From: Plantago ovata
Lineage: Eukaryota > Streptophyta > Magnoliopsida > Lamiales > Plantaginaceae
Length of the DNA stretch: 64,000 nt
Reading direction: 5' to 3'
NCBI GenBank assembly: GCA_028274465.1
Contig: CM051457.1
Span: 33,840,160 to 33,904,159 of the forward strand
How positions within the stretch are numbered: the stretch's first letter is position 1; every line of letters starts with the position of its first letter. Below the pieces are notes generated by a model, which was given only the letters and a program-made list of their open reading frames with translations, had not been told where the DNA came from and made no database searches. Both the position numbers and the translations under genes were made by a program. Shown one piece after another: positions 1 to 11,355 of the stretch.

Positions 1-50
1 ATGGTTTTTAAACCTCAGCTGCACCAGCCAAGAGTAGTGCGCAAGAATAC

Positions 51-2411
51 CTTTTCAACTTCAGTCATAAAGTAATCATCCATGGAATGGATCCGCGGAG
101 CCTTTCCACCATTTTCAACCTCCAGATCACGTAAAAACTTAGCTAAGTAGCTCTTACCACTGCCTGAAAACAAAATGAAATGGTCACCATATGCAATTAA
201 TAACACATGCTTCAATCACGCAGTTAAATTAAAACAAACCATATAAATTGTTCATTATTTTATGATGTTTGGTTGTGATTTTGTAGTAATGCATTTCAAA
301 TCCTGGGGTTTGAGTTGGATACATTATGGTCTGAGCTAGATATAATAATAGAATAAGTGATGGTATTATGAGTACAGTGAGGTAAATGTTTTCACCTAAA
401 CATAACCAAAGATGTCCAGTCAAATTTTAACTCGAAAAATGAACAAAATAGACCATAAGACATCCTTCCAAATTCCCAATTAGTATGTTATGCGACTCCA
501 AGTTTTCGTTGATGCTTAAAATATGCATGAAAGAGTTGTGAATAAACAGGCGTAACTATTAAAAACAAATAGACGTCAACATATTCATGGAGCTGGTGAG
601 GAGATATTCCACGGCATGGGATAACATACTCGTAGTCGTAGGTAAATTCAACCAAACCACCGTAATGCATTAAAGTAAATTATATAAGCTTTGCTATGTC
701 ATGGCAAGAAACATTTAGCCAGAGGTACACCAGACAAGCCTGACACTAATATTTTCTGATAATAAACTCACATACTTGAGAGGTAAGAAGTTAAACACAA
801 CCCATAACACCTTAGGATAAATTGGTATTTGTCTCACATAGTGCTTTTAAAAATATCTAACCCACTGCAACATTGCAAAGAGGACGCATAGAAATAAGTA
901 TGCAAATGTAACCTATGTATCTCTGTTTGTCCTAGATGGCTTGCTTGACAATAAATTTGAGAGCCAGCCAACTAAGGAGGTCATTTTGTTGTTTCAATCT
1001 ACAAAAGGCATACATGACAAAAACTAAAGCAAGAGAAAAGAAAATAAGCACTTCAAAGTAAATGAATTCAATTTGTGCTGGTGACATAAGTCTAGCATGA
1101 ATGCATTTAAAAAAATTATGATCAATTCAGGAAAAGAACAGCATTAAGACCTGGAAGTCCTCGAAGGATAATCACAATATGATCTGGACGGCTGGAACGA
1201 TGTGGATGCTTTAAAATGAGAGATGCATCAACAACTTTCGCTTTATCTGGCGACTGATGACGCATGATAAACCCATCCTTTCCTCTCAAGTTCAAATTGG
1301 ATGATGGCTTATGAGACTGAATTTCCTGAGAAACACACTTGCCAAAATCAATAAATAGGCTTGAATAGAATCAAGTACAACTTAAGTATAGATCATATTG
1401 AAATCGATAAGTACACCTCATGCATGAACATAAGGAAACAAGTTTCCTGCCAACACATATTAGCACCCTAGAAACATACATACAATCTACCATTTCAAGT
1501 ACCCAAAAGGCTTCACAACCAAAGCACTGACACTCCTAAACCACCACTCAACTCCACAAAATCATCTTATTTCTAGTATTTTGTTACATTGTGTTCCACA
1601 AGTACTTCCAGTTTGATATAAACTAGTATTAGCATACCTCATATGCTTTACTCGAGTAATGCATAGATGCTGATGCATTGGCTTGAGAAACAGTACACGT
1701 CGACGACGACTGTATCGAAGATGCTGGACCCACTGTAACAGGAAATAAGGATCTCGGACCTATAAACTGTGACCCTGGCATTTCCACTGGCCGTGGCGAA
1801 GTGGGAAGTGGGGGCTGACCACTAAATGGTCCCCTAAGATTCACATCCTTAGTGAGACTTGATGAGCCATAATAAGTTGCTGGCCTTGGCGCTAAATTGC
1901 TATAATTTTGACCAATGCTCATATAATTTTGACCAATGCTCATATTTACCGGAGATTCTTCGAATTTCCGCTTCACCTGTAAATTATTAGTTTCTGGCCT
2001 AAAACCTACTTGATTATAAGTCCTAGCTAAACCATTACTGACAGGAGCTCCATGATCACGAATCAATTTCAATCTCCTCTCATCTTCAGCAGCTACTAGA
2101 GGGGGATTATCTAATCTCATTCGCTTGGTGGGACCATAATCGGAGAAATTCATACCAGGTGTGTAATTAGGGGCACCATCCCACGGCGGCGGTGGTGGTG
2201 GAGGTTGATAGGATGGCTGAGGCGGGGGAAGAGGAGGTTGAGGCGGCAGGTGGCGATGGAAGAATTGATCAGTGTACGGCGGCGGCGGCGGCGGTGGTGG
2301 TTGGGGTGCGAAGTACCGCGGAGGTGGGGGTGGGCAGAATGGGAAGTGGTAATTGGAGCAGAAAGGGCAGATAGTATCAGGTGGAGGTCTAGGACGCCAT
2401 GAATGGTCCAT
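51..2411 (-). CDS. YLPM1-like proline-rich P-loop protein, 5' part
   Basis: Three exons join in frame: 2411-1638, 1325-1151 and 163-51; the gene continues off the left edge. The first 258 residues are low complexity and rich in Pro and Tyr (runs of 6-9 Pro near the N terminus, then an RMRL segment). The P-loop GLPGSGKS is assembled across the exon 2/exon 3 junction and is followed by an acidic HSMDDYF motif. This order, a Pro-rich N terminus and then an RGLPGSGKS kinase-like fold, matches the YLPM1/ZAP3 family of nuclear RNA-associated proteins and the plant P-loop NTPase homologues. The start is the first ATG of the long open exon. A 7-residue tandem repeat, MSIGQNY, is encoded at about 1903-1944. 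Function in plants is poorly known; family assignment is good, molecular role is inference. Confidence 0.85.
1151..1325 (-). other. Exon 2 of the YLPM1-like gene
   Basis: This exon is too short to stand out as an ORF. It has an acceptor at 1326 and a donor at 1150, and ends RPDHIVIILRGLP, supplying the first half of the P-loop. The split codon is completed by exon 3 at 163. Confidence 0.85.
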
Positions 2412-2541
2412 GGATGAGCTCTGTTATGCAATCTGATCGGGTGAATTTCAGTTATTAGGGTTTCGAATTGATGAGGAAGAAATTTTTAGGGACAAAATTT
2501 TTATTATGATAAGTTGAAGAGAGGGAAGAAATGATTAATAA

Positions 2542-2565
2542 TGTAGTGTTTGGTTTGTATGCAGT
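2542..2565 (+). repeat. Candidate left terminal inverted repeat (Harbinger-like)
   Basis: TGTAGTGTTTGGTTTGTAT resembles the reverse complement of 16445-16468 (TGGGGTGTTTGGTTGGGTGT). It is preceded by TAA (2539-2541), as the right end is followed by TAA (16469-16471). PIF/Harbinger elements make 3-bp TWA duplications and often have G-rich ends with GTGTTTGG. The repeat is cut off by the gap, so its length is unknown and the pairing is tentative. Confidence 0.4.
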
Positions 2566-2665
2566 NNNNNNNNNNNNNNNNNNNNNNNNNNNNNNNNNNN
2601 NNNNNNNNNNNNNNNNNNNNNNNNNNNNNNNNNNNNNNNNNNNNNNNNNNNNNNNNNNNNNNNNN
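2566..2665. other. Assembly gap of 100 N
   Basis: Exactly 100 N bases, the usual placeholder for a gap of unknown size. Linkage and distance between the YLPM1-like gene and the Harbinger-derived block depend on scaffolding. The gap begins directly after a candidate terminal inverted repeat (2542-2565). Confidence 1.
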
Positions 2666-2975
2666 TCAACACAAGCTTCGTCTTAATGTTTGCTGATTTT
2701 CTACTTGGATTTCTGATATGCGGTTTCTTGGTACGATTCGAGGCTGACGAGGTTCCTGTTTCACCTCAAGTGCTGCATTTCTTCATTGCTACAACTCTTG
2801 TTGTGAAGCATCATCATCTGCATCTTCAGAGTCCTTAACCACCATAGTTCGCCAGTGATCAGCATCCGAGCCAAAATTCGAGCCTGCAGCCAACGAATCT
2901 GGTAAGTCATACTCTGGTTGGATAGTCTTCCAGTAAGGATCATCGGAATCCAGCGAAGCTGTCTCCTCCCACCCA

Positions 2976-3538
2976 TCAACAACGTAATCGGTCTTCCTGC
3001 GTAAAGCACCGTGCCAGTAACGACCAAGAGTCAAATATACAAGCCAAATCATCCCAAAGAGGTTCACCACCATCCTTATACCAGCCATAGCACTCATCTT
3101 CCTGCATTGATTTGAAAAATAATTGTTAGCTTGAAGAACGTATATGAACCATTTTTATGAGCTCCATAACTATTAAATTGGTCAAAAAATAATTACCTTC
3201 ATAAGCTTTTCCCATAGATCAGGCATCACATTCAGCGTGTTGTCTTTCATGTTCCAAACCACTCCATCCTTGCTTTTCAACTTGTTGAAGATGACATGCC
3301 TTTTGTGTAGCAGGTTCACAACCGACTTTATCTGCTCATCGGTGTATGGAATGCTCAATTCCTTCGTCAAGTACTCTGCAATAGCCTTGTACCCCTGATC
3401 GACCATCCCAGGCCACTTCCAGTCTCCGGATTGGCATAGCTCTGACAACTTCGCTACAATGTCGTGCACATGAGCTCTAGAAACAACATCCTTGCCTCCA
3501 TACCATGCTGCATCCTGGCTTGAGCTGGAGTTTGCCAT
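2976..3538 (-). CDS. Myb/SANT-like protein, copy 1 (C-terminal frame doubtful)
   Basis: Exons 3538-3197 and 3101-2976 join after the motif LWEKLMK and give 155 residues. The pattern WYGGKD, then LLHKRH..FNKL, then WEKLM, then GWYKDGGEPLWDDLACIF is that of the Myb/SANT-like domain (Myb_DNA-bind_3 type) found in plant PIF/Harbinger ORF1 proteins and their host relatives. I start at MANSSSSQ by comparison with the two neighbouring paralogues; an in-frame ATG 41 codons upstream exists but its extension does not look conserved. The frame stops at 2976, yet an adjacent frame stays open to 2789 with an acidic, protein-like tail (DSDDPYWKTIQPEYDLPDSL), suggesting a frameshift near 3000. The reading then runs into the assembly gap. 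DNA binding is inferred from the fold family only. Confidence 0.6.
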
Positions 3539-3661
3539 TTGGGAATTCAAGTTTAAATAGTATTTGTAGAAGTTGTTATTTGTTTCAGTAAGCAAGGTTG
3601 AAGTGGTGTATTTAAAGAAGTATTGAGCAGGCTGCTGTAAATGAATGGTAGTAGTTGACAC

Positions 3662-4738
3662 ATTTTGTAGATTGAATTTGCTATTTTAGAACATTCTTAT
3701 CTACTGAAATAGAAACATAAATATTGGTTTGCTACTTACTTTAAAAGTTTATGTCATGTAGTAACTTTTGTAACGTACGAGTAGTCGATATGGTTGGGGG
3801 ACGTTATTGCATTTGTTGTGGTACTAAATTTAATCGTTAAAATCAACATAACTAATTCTGTGAAAATAAAAGAGTAGGATTACCAGGATAATTACTAATG
3901 ATACATGTTCTGTGCTTCAATTGCAGATTAAGAGGTAGAAAACTTCTTAACGATTCATGCAAATTCTGTCAGAAAATTTGCATCATGCACGCCTTAACCT
4001 TCCCCAATCTGTAATCATTAAATCTAGTGCTAATCTTTAATCATGCATTACATTCCTATCCATCCATCAAAGATTTGTCATTTCAAAATCTACTATAACC
4101 CCTACACATTGAATATGATTGAATTAACTATGATTCCATATATGTTAAAGTAGATTTATGCACTTTATTCTGATCTAAGCTAGCTTATGTACATTCCTAT
4201 GCAATATCTGATCCACCTTAACTCCTCATTCCTTTAATAGGTAGTGAGTAGCCTGCAAATTATTGTGTACAAGGAAACATAAGGGGTGATTTTTTCATAG
4301 TTCTATCTCAACTACCTCAACAGATTTGCATTGATGTCTTTCTTGCATGTTTATAGTCTTCCCATGTTATTTGTCTTACTTGTTACAGAACAAGCTAATG
4401 TTAAAGTTTTAATGATGATGATGACAATTAATCTCAAGCTTGGCAGTAGCTGTTCAGCTTAAAGATATAAATCAGATATTGTAGGTACTAAAATTTATCA
4501 AGTCCACAATTCTGCTCTACTTTACTCTAAACAAATCCATCCCTTTCATTGAAACATGCTACAAATTAGATAGTACATATGGAAACGAAGTTTCGACTAT
4601 TGCCACAATAAACCTTCTACAACTTAACTCTAAGAACAAAGCAACACGAACGAAAAGATACCAACTACCATGAACAGAATTGAACATTCAGCTGGTGGGG
4701 ATGGATTGTTCTCTAAACTACTTGGAATCAGAATCTAA
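3662..4738. other. Intergenic, no gene seen
   Basis: AT-rich sequence between SANT-like copies 1 and 2. I see no long ORF, structured RNA or clear transposon end. Confidence 0.6.
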
Positions 4739-5731
4739 CTACTCCTCAGTGTTATTATCCGCATTCTTCTTTCCATCGACCTCCGAATTCTGACCATTCC
4801 TTGCTTCCTTGCGAGCCTTGTTCGCCAAAACAGAACGGTTCCATGTTCCTGCAGAAACCTGATGAGCCGGGCTACTCCCACATGATTCTCCTGGTGAAGC
4901 ATTGAAGTCCCAAATGATTTCTTTCTAGCCTCCTTTTTCTCAGTAGTTATCAGACGTGATTTCTCCCACTCCGCAGACGTGATGAAAGAGTACCCTGGAG
5001 AGTTTGTGTTCTCCGAGGCAAACATCATTGGGTGCTGGCTAATTGGTGAAGCATCATGCACTACAGTTAGTGCCAGGGAATTGACCTGGCCAAGAGGAGA
5101 CGTTGGCGAGCTAGGTTCCTGCAGGGCGAGGTCGTAAGTGTCAGTGTCGTCGACACTGTTCCCTGAAATGTCTGCATATGAGTCCGGGGCGTATCCAAAC
5201 CCGATGCCCTCGAAAGGATTCCTAAGTCACACCACATAGGATCCCCAGCAGCAACAAACCACAGAACCCGCTTCTCTTTCTGGAAAAAGGGTGAAGGATT
5301 TAACCAAAGTTAGTTGTATCCATAGCTTTGTTCACATTTAATAATGAATGATAGTAATTTGTTAAAACATGCAAACTTACCACCATTAGTTTCTCCCAAA
5401 CTCCGTCATGAGCGCTGAATCTGTTGGTAGTGCGATCCCACTCCAGATCCTTGAAATGCCTCATCATGGAGAAGACATCGTGCCTGTCATGGAGCAGCTT
5501 GATGACCCTCACAACATCCGACCTTTTATAAACCACACCAAATTTCTTGTGCAGCTCATTGATCATTCTGTCAATTGGCCACCATTTTCTCATAGGCCAC
5601 TCCCAACCAGCATTGTCTATCTGGATCCGCTTCAGTCCCTGGACTAGGAACTCAACATGTGGCTTAGGGAAGCTGTCATCGTAGAACGCCAAGTCTTGTT
5701 GTGCAATAGCAACGGCGTTGGAGTGAGACAT
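4739..5731 (-). pseudogene. Myb/SANT-like protein, copy 2, with two frameshifts
   Basis: Exon 1 (5731-5381) encodes 117 residues ending VWEKLMV with a good GTAAGT donor. Exon 2 starts at 5279 with the expected W-x5-G-D-P-M-W-x-D-L block. The frame then breaks near 5221: the adjacent frame carries a clear continuation rich in Asp and Ser (for example GFGYAPDSYADISGNSVDD) to about 4930, where a second break shifts to the frame that ends GTWNRSVLANKARKEARNG and terminates at 4739. Each segment looks protein-coding, so the ancestor was about 300 residues. Two one-base type breaks suggest a recent pseudogene, or sequencing error in a draft assembly. Its tail is much longer than that of copy 3. Confidence 0.65.
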
Positions 5732-5777
5732 AGGTTCTTGCTGTTAGACGAGTGAAATGAAATTGATTGTATTAGAT

Positions 5778-6680
5778 TGCTTCTTGATATTTTGTTTTTT
5801 TTTTATTGTTGCCTTAGAGTATTTTCTGTAAAATGTTTCCCTAGTGAGGAACTGGTGTGTTCAATGATTTTCAAAGTGCTGATTTATATAGAGCTTGTAC
5901 TATCATCTAGCATTGTAGTTATTAATACATTACAACCAACTATACATGGTGTTCCTTCAATATTTTTTGGCACTATGTCATGAATGAGTTGATAAATATC
6001 TTCTATTCATCAGATAAGCATGCTTTTTTTTCAAAGTCTTTGTGGTCTGTAAGGATGTTGATGAATTAAAGAACTTCCTCGTTGAGGATAAGAAGCCATC
6101 ACTGCATTTTAGATGAAACCAGATGTGTTTGATGTTTTTGTGTGATGACATTGACTACTTAGGATTGAAAACTATGCCTGCTACTGGTTTGCTTTATTTT
6201 TGCACAAGATTAATAGCTCACATCCTAGAAGATGCATACACAGCCTTCTGCTATTTTGGATGCATGTAATGAATAAAAAGGTTAATTTCTTTCTTTGCTT
6301 CTGCTGTGCTTTGTATGCTATTTTACAAACACTCTATGATCTGCACACAATATTGTTGAATTCAATAACTTCCTTATTCATGCTACAGAGCCATTACTGC
6401 CTTTAAGATGTGATCAGAGGTTCTTTTAAACTTTTTATAATGATATTGAATGGAGATCAACTACTACATATGCAATGGTATTCTTTTTTCTCTTGCAGAA
6501 TATTTATTGCTGACTTCCTTCTTACTTTATGTTCAGCATGCTGCAATTTTGGATATTTGAATTGAAATTGTATATGGCTAATTTGTTTTGTTGAATTTCA
6601 TATAAATAATTTGATTTCAAATACATTAAAACAAACATTACAGTAAGGAAAGGGAAGTAGGACATCATTGAACCTTAAAA
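5778..6680. other. Intergenic, no gene seen
   Basis: AT-rich spacer between SANT-like copies 2 and 3. Only short accidental ORFs are present. Confidence 0.55.
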
Positions 6681-6788
6681 TAATATTAAATAGACAAAGG
6701 CAATGTTTTTTCTAATTGTGTCGAACTTATTCCTACTACATTCGATAATATCGCCCCATCTGCTTTTACCTCCAAACAATGTTCAGCG

Positions 6789-7435
6789 TTAAGTAGCTCC
6801 ACTGTCTTCCGTTTTAGAGCAGCAGAAGCTACTACTTGCCTCGTCCATGTTGAATTCCATGACGATGTCAAATGGTCCACTATCTGATGTGTACCCATTG
6901 TTGTCGCTATCACTTTCCTGTGGCGCATGAACGTTTGACCACCCTTCGAAGATGCAAGCTAGCTCACTCCAAAATGGTTCTCCATAATTGCGATACCATC
7001 CATTTTTTTCGTCTTCCTAAAATTGTCACAAAACAGAACAATAAAGAGATAAAGGTTGATGTTTCTAAATCTCATATAATGGGGACGATGGTTTCTTACA
7101 TTCAGTAGTGCTTCCCAAACTTTTGTTTCACAATTAAAAGTGTTTGTAGTGTGCTCACATTTCATCCCCGGACGACCTAGAAGCTTGTTGAATGTCTTGT
7201 GACGTTTAAGCAACTGTTCGACAACCTCCTCCAACTTACCTCTTGAATACTTGACTGCAAGAAAGTTCCACAAGTAGGTGGAGACCTCATCGTACGCTTT
7301 GGTTGTTTCGTCTGGCCATACCCATAGACCTTCATCGACCAGTTGCTTCAGTTTTCTAACTATAAGTTGCACATGGCCTTTCGGGACTTCTCCTTCGTAC
7401 CAAGCTCTGTCTTGAGAAGACCAAGGAGACGCCAT
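6789..7435 (-). CDS. Myb/SANT-like protein, copy 3 (intact frame)
   Basis: Exons 7435-7100 and 7016-6789 join in frame to give 187 residues. The protein has the same architecture as copies 1 and 2: SSQDRAWYEGE at the N terminus, LLKRHKTFNKLLG, KVWEALLN at the splice junction, then GWYRNYGEPFWSELACIFEGW and an acidic tail ESDSDNNGYTSDSG. The ATG at 7435 aligns with the start chosen for copy 1 (MANSSSSQ). Intron position and phase are identical in all three copies, which shows tandem duplication of one gene. It lies about 0.5 kb from the 3' end of the HARBI1-like gene, on the same strand, as ORF1 and transposase do in Harbinger elements. The last residues could be extended by another frame that stays open to 6686, so the exact C terminus is uncertain. 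Confidence 0.65.
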
Positions 7436-7920
7436 TGATAAATATGTAGTTTGTATGTTGTTTGTGTGCAAAAAGATACTTGCAACTGTATGCTGCAATG
7501 AAGCTGCTCTTGGTGTTGTTGTATGTATACAAATGGTGAGCATTTATATTTAATGGTTGAATTTTTTCAGTACTGTACTTTGTTTTGAGAATCCAATATC
7601 CATTACTTTCCCCATATTCATTCATCATAATGGACTTCAAAAAGTTTTCAGATGCACAAAAAAGGTTATCCTTGAAGAAGCTGGTGTAACATACAACTAG
7701 TTATAGAATTTAGATAAGCATTAATAAACATCAAAATGAGTTGTAATCAGAATCTTAATTTTCAAATACAAGTTTGCCTACAAAAGTTCTTAAGCTAAGC
7801 CACATATTTCCCCCATTTACTAGAGTGAATTTAGGGCATCAAAACAAGTTACTAATATTAGCCAGAAGCCTCAAATACAAATCTTGTCAAACATGCCAAA
7901 AGAAAAGACAACTTCAAACA

Positions 7921-9878
7921 CTACACTTCAAAGTGTTCTGGCAAACCCAAGGACCTGAGCCAGCGGCGGTAAATTGTCTTGGTCACGGAGTCCCGGTAAT
8001 TGCGCCATTCATTGGTGCCTCGAAATCCATCCCATGTGGGCTTCTCATAGCAAGGAACCTCAGTACCCGCCTCAGCGCAAGTTTGTTGCTCCTCCTGTCC
8101 AGAAATATCCCAACTTGTGAGAGGGTCAATCTCATGAACAAGGTTGTGGATCAGGCAGCAAACTACTACGATCTTAAGCTGACTATCATGTGTGTAGTTA
8201 CCGAGACCACCATTCCGTAGAATTGCAAAGCGCCTCTTCAGCAAACCAAATGCCCTCGTCATGGTGGTCAAGGCTTGACTGTACTTCTCACTGAAGTATT
8301 CCTTAGGCTCCATATCTAGAGGTCCGTTTCGCTCCAAACGGCAGTTGGCTTTGTGGTAGGGAGCCAAGAACCCGGGAACATTAGCAAACTGTTTGCTAAC
8401 CAAGTAGTACGTTCCTAAGTTCCAAATATTGCAAAAATACACAAAATCAGTAAATAATGACATCAAATTATTGTATGGATATGTAAACACCCAATTAAGA
8501 CAGTAAAATAACCTTATACATAGCAGCAAAAAACTCCCATTGCAAATGCATTCCAAAAAAGACAACAATGTCACAAATAATGCTAAAAGCATATTAAGCA
8601 CACAAATCATCAGTCCAAATAATTGGTCATTCAGAATGCATTTGTTTAGTATCTACTTAGGCATTTGACATAAAGACTGAATGCTGGTTTCCTCATAATC
8701 ACAACAATTTAATATCAACTCCAAAGACCAAAGAAAGCAATCTGTCAATTTGTTTTATGTCATATGCTTACGTAGATTTCATAAATTTTTAAAAAGAGAA
8801 ATATTAACTAAACAAATCCAGTAAACCGGTTTGGAGTTGATATTAAAAAATAATTTCCCACTTAAATCAGATTACTAGGACAAATAAAATGAGGTAGCAG
8901 TGTCACATAATATCATGAAAGATTGTATTTATGCACAAGAAGTCTATATTAAAATGAACAGGGCACCCACTTTGAATTTCCAGTATTTCATGAGATAATG
9001 TACCTTTTTTGTTTCCTAGTAATTTAAAATACACCAAACATATCCACAAAAATATTTTGTATTTCAAAATAAGATCAATAAAAAGGTTTGATTATAGTTT
9101 ATTTAATATAGTTGCTTGTCAGTGTCACTATTGAGAAAGCCATCATATGATAGGAAGAGCATTTGCATGGATTAATTATTACATTACGTGGAAGAAAAAA
9201 AAATAAGGCTTTGAATACCTGGATCAGGATGCAACAAATTATCTGCCTCCAGTGCTTGCCTGAGCACAAACATTGGGCAACGGGATCCATCAAGTTTAGT
9301 GTTCACGTAAGTGAACCTCATATCTTTCCCACAAGCAGCTAGCAGATAGTCGTTTGGGTCCGTCCGCATACCATCAACAACTCCAACACAGCCCTACATT
9401 TGCAATATAAATCGATAACTCGTAAATAAATTTGATGCTAATTATTAAGGAATAATGGCCATTGCACACTATATTGTACCTGAAAGTGACACCAAGGTTC
9501 AGTTGTGTTAACGCTTGTCACCGGGTCAAGACGTGCCAGCATGAGCTCCCTCATACTCACAACACAGTCGAGTACCTCATTGAATGACCTAACCATCGTA
9601 CTTCCAGACCGCTGGAAAACAAACTTCAGTATGCTATGAGTTGCCCCGTGTGCAAGGATAGCCAGGAACATGTAAACTTTCTCCCTAAAATCAACATAGG
9701 GACTGCTCTCCAGGTCAGCATACCGTTGAAGCAAGGTACAGAAGTGATCTAGTTGACATGTACTTAAGTGAACCATATTCCTGGTTTCCTGCTCATTGAG
9801 GTTAAGAAGCCGGTTGATATAGTTTCCCCGCTCCCTAGCACGTACAGCCATTTCAATTCTCCTATGAACATTCGACAT
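7921..9878 (-). CDS. HARBI1-like Harbinger transposase-derived protein, catalytic residues lost
   Basis: Exons 9878-9480, 9393-9219 and 8414-7921 join in frame without a stop and give 355 residues. The N terminus has the helical segment of plant Harbinger nucleases (LSTCQLDHFCTLLQRY; FQRSGSTMVRSFNEVL). The nuclease fold is recognisable from GCVGVVDG, KDMRFTYV, TYYLVSKQF, APYHKANCRLE and TRAFGLLKRRFAIL to WRNYRDSVTKTIYRRW. In active family members the DDE triad sits in DGT, in YLVDAGY and in VIERxFG. Here the first Asp is kept (D140), but the second position is Ser198 and the third is Thr244; the segment after DG is also shortened and DGT is DGM. Nuclease activity is therefore unlikely while the ORF is open, which fits a domesticated protein such as HDP1 or ALP1. 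An incidentally open relic is the alternative. Confidence 0.75.
8415..9218. other. Intron 2 of the HARBI1-like gene
   Basis: About 0.8 kb, AT-rich, between good GT and AG borders. No nested gene was seen. Confidence 0.65.
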
Positions 9879-10218
9879 TTTCTTGGGTCCAGCTTTCTTC
9901 TTTCTGCTTGCATTAGCAATTGAACCTTGCTCTCAGCTGAGAGTCACTTCTTGTGGTCACTACCATATCTGTCACAACCTAATCTGACAGTGAAAAATCA
10001 TTTAACATTTCGTTACTAACACATTTGAAATCAGCAAATAGGCAATTACATATATCTAAATATATGCATTGTTGTAGCACATTACCAAACTCATTCTTGT
10101 AGCTATTTATTTTTTGACAGTACCTAGAAAAGGGACATGGAATGCTGTTCAAGGCAGGTAGGCACTGTAAGTTATAGAAGAGGCAGTTGATTGTCCAGAA
10201 ATATGTGCAAATTCATAA

Positions 10219-10554
10219 GTATTTCAATTCATAAACCCTAAACCCTAAATTCATACGTCCTGATAATGAAACTCTAATTCCCATCATTTAGAAAAAGAAT
10301 CAGTTAGCCGAAAGTTTCAGACAACTCTAATACATAATTAATTTAAATCCCCAAAATCGAAAACCCTAATCCCCCAAATTAGGATGGTATTTCAATTCAT
10401 AAACCCTAAATCCTAAATTGATACAACTGCTAATGAAACTCTAATTCCCAAAATTTACAAATAGAATCAGTTAGCCGAACGTTTTAGACAACCCTAATAA
10501 AGAATTAAATTAAATCCCTAAAATCTAAAACCCTAATCCCCCAAATTAGGATGG
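10219..10554. repeat. Two tandem 168-bp copies containing AAACCCTA motifs
   Basis: Copies 10219-10386 and 10387-10554 both begin GTATTTCAATTCATAAACCC and end CCCCAAATTAGGATGG, with scattered substitutions. Each contains telobox-like AAACCCTA motifs. They lie about 340-680 bp upstream of the HARBI1-like start codon, probably in its 5' leader intron or promoter. Confidence 0.85.
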
Positions 10555-10870
10555 TAGAGCATGCGAAATGAAGTACAGGTCATAGAACACGAAACGCATA
10601 CATACGGCAAGTAATAATCAGTGGTAATCGTCTACGAAAAGCTCGACAATCAGTCGTAAAACAGAGTCAAAAAAGGGTTCTGGAATTACCTTCACGCAGT
10701 GGAGTAAAATGCGTAGAGTGTCAGTGAAGAATCGATTTCATTCAGACAAGGAATGAAGAGATATATGGAGAGAAGCAACTCACCCGTAAGACTGTAGGCT
10801 CGACGGCGATCCAGATCTATTTTCTGTGTAGGAATAGTGAAAGACGAATATGGAAAATAAGGTTGAAAAA

Positions 10871-10880
10871 TCTATTTATA
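10871..10880 (-). promoter_or_regulatory. Likely TATA box of the HARBI1-like gene
   Basis: On the minus strand the sequence reads TATAAATAGA, a near-perfect plant TATA box, about 1 kb upstream of the start codon at 9878. A leader intron is plausible, with a donor in GTGAAGGTAATT near 10690 and an acceptor before 9900. Confidence 0.45.
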
Positions 10881-11355
10881 CCTACGAACTAGGGATGGAC
10901 ATAACAAGCGTGTTTATTACTTTTGACGATAAATTTTAACTACAATCGTTGTTTGAAACAACGTTTATTCCAATTTTATTATTTATGGTTTTCTTTAAAA
11001 AATTACATTAATAATTATGGAGGATATAAATTAATTTCCTAGCAATATTTCATTAATATATTTTTTTTAATGAAAATATATATGTGAGAAAACTAATGAC
11101 TATAGGTGCCACAAATTCTATAAAATATATAGATGTACAAAATTGTTAACCTGTGCGACTTTTTTTAAATTATCTGAATCTGATAATTATCCTAAATTAG
11201 TGTGTGTACTTTGGCTATATATAGTAGCATTTTTTGAAAAATATTACTTTCAATGTATATCAATGTATATTTTTTGAACAAATTCCTTTCAATGTATATC
11301 AAGTTAATCATGATACTTCATAAGCGTGTGGCCATTGATTAAAGAGTATACGAAC

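Noticed and set aside
2192-2402. Plus-strand ORFs opposite the YLPM1-like proline-rich exon
   Set aside because: They are antisense shadows of the Pro-codon repeats, with no homology or start context.
7774-8220. Plus-strand ORF of 148 codons opposite the HARBI1-like exon 3
   Set aside because: Antisense to a better-supported coding exon; no motif.
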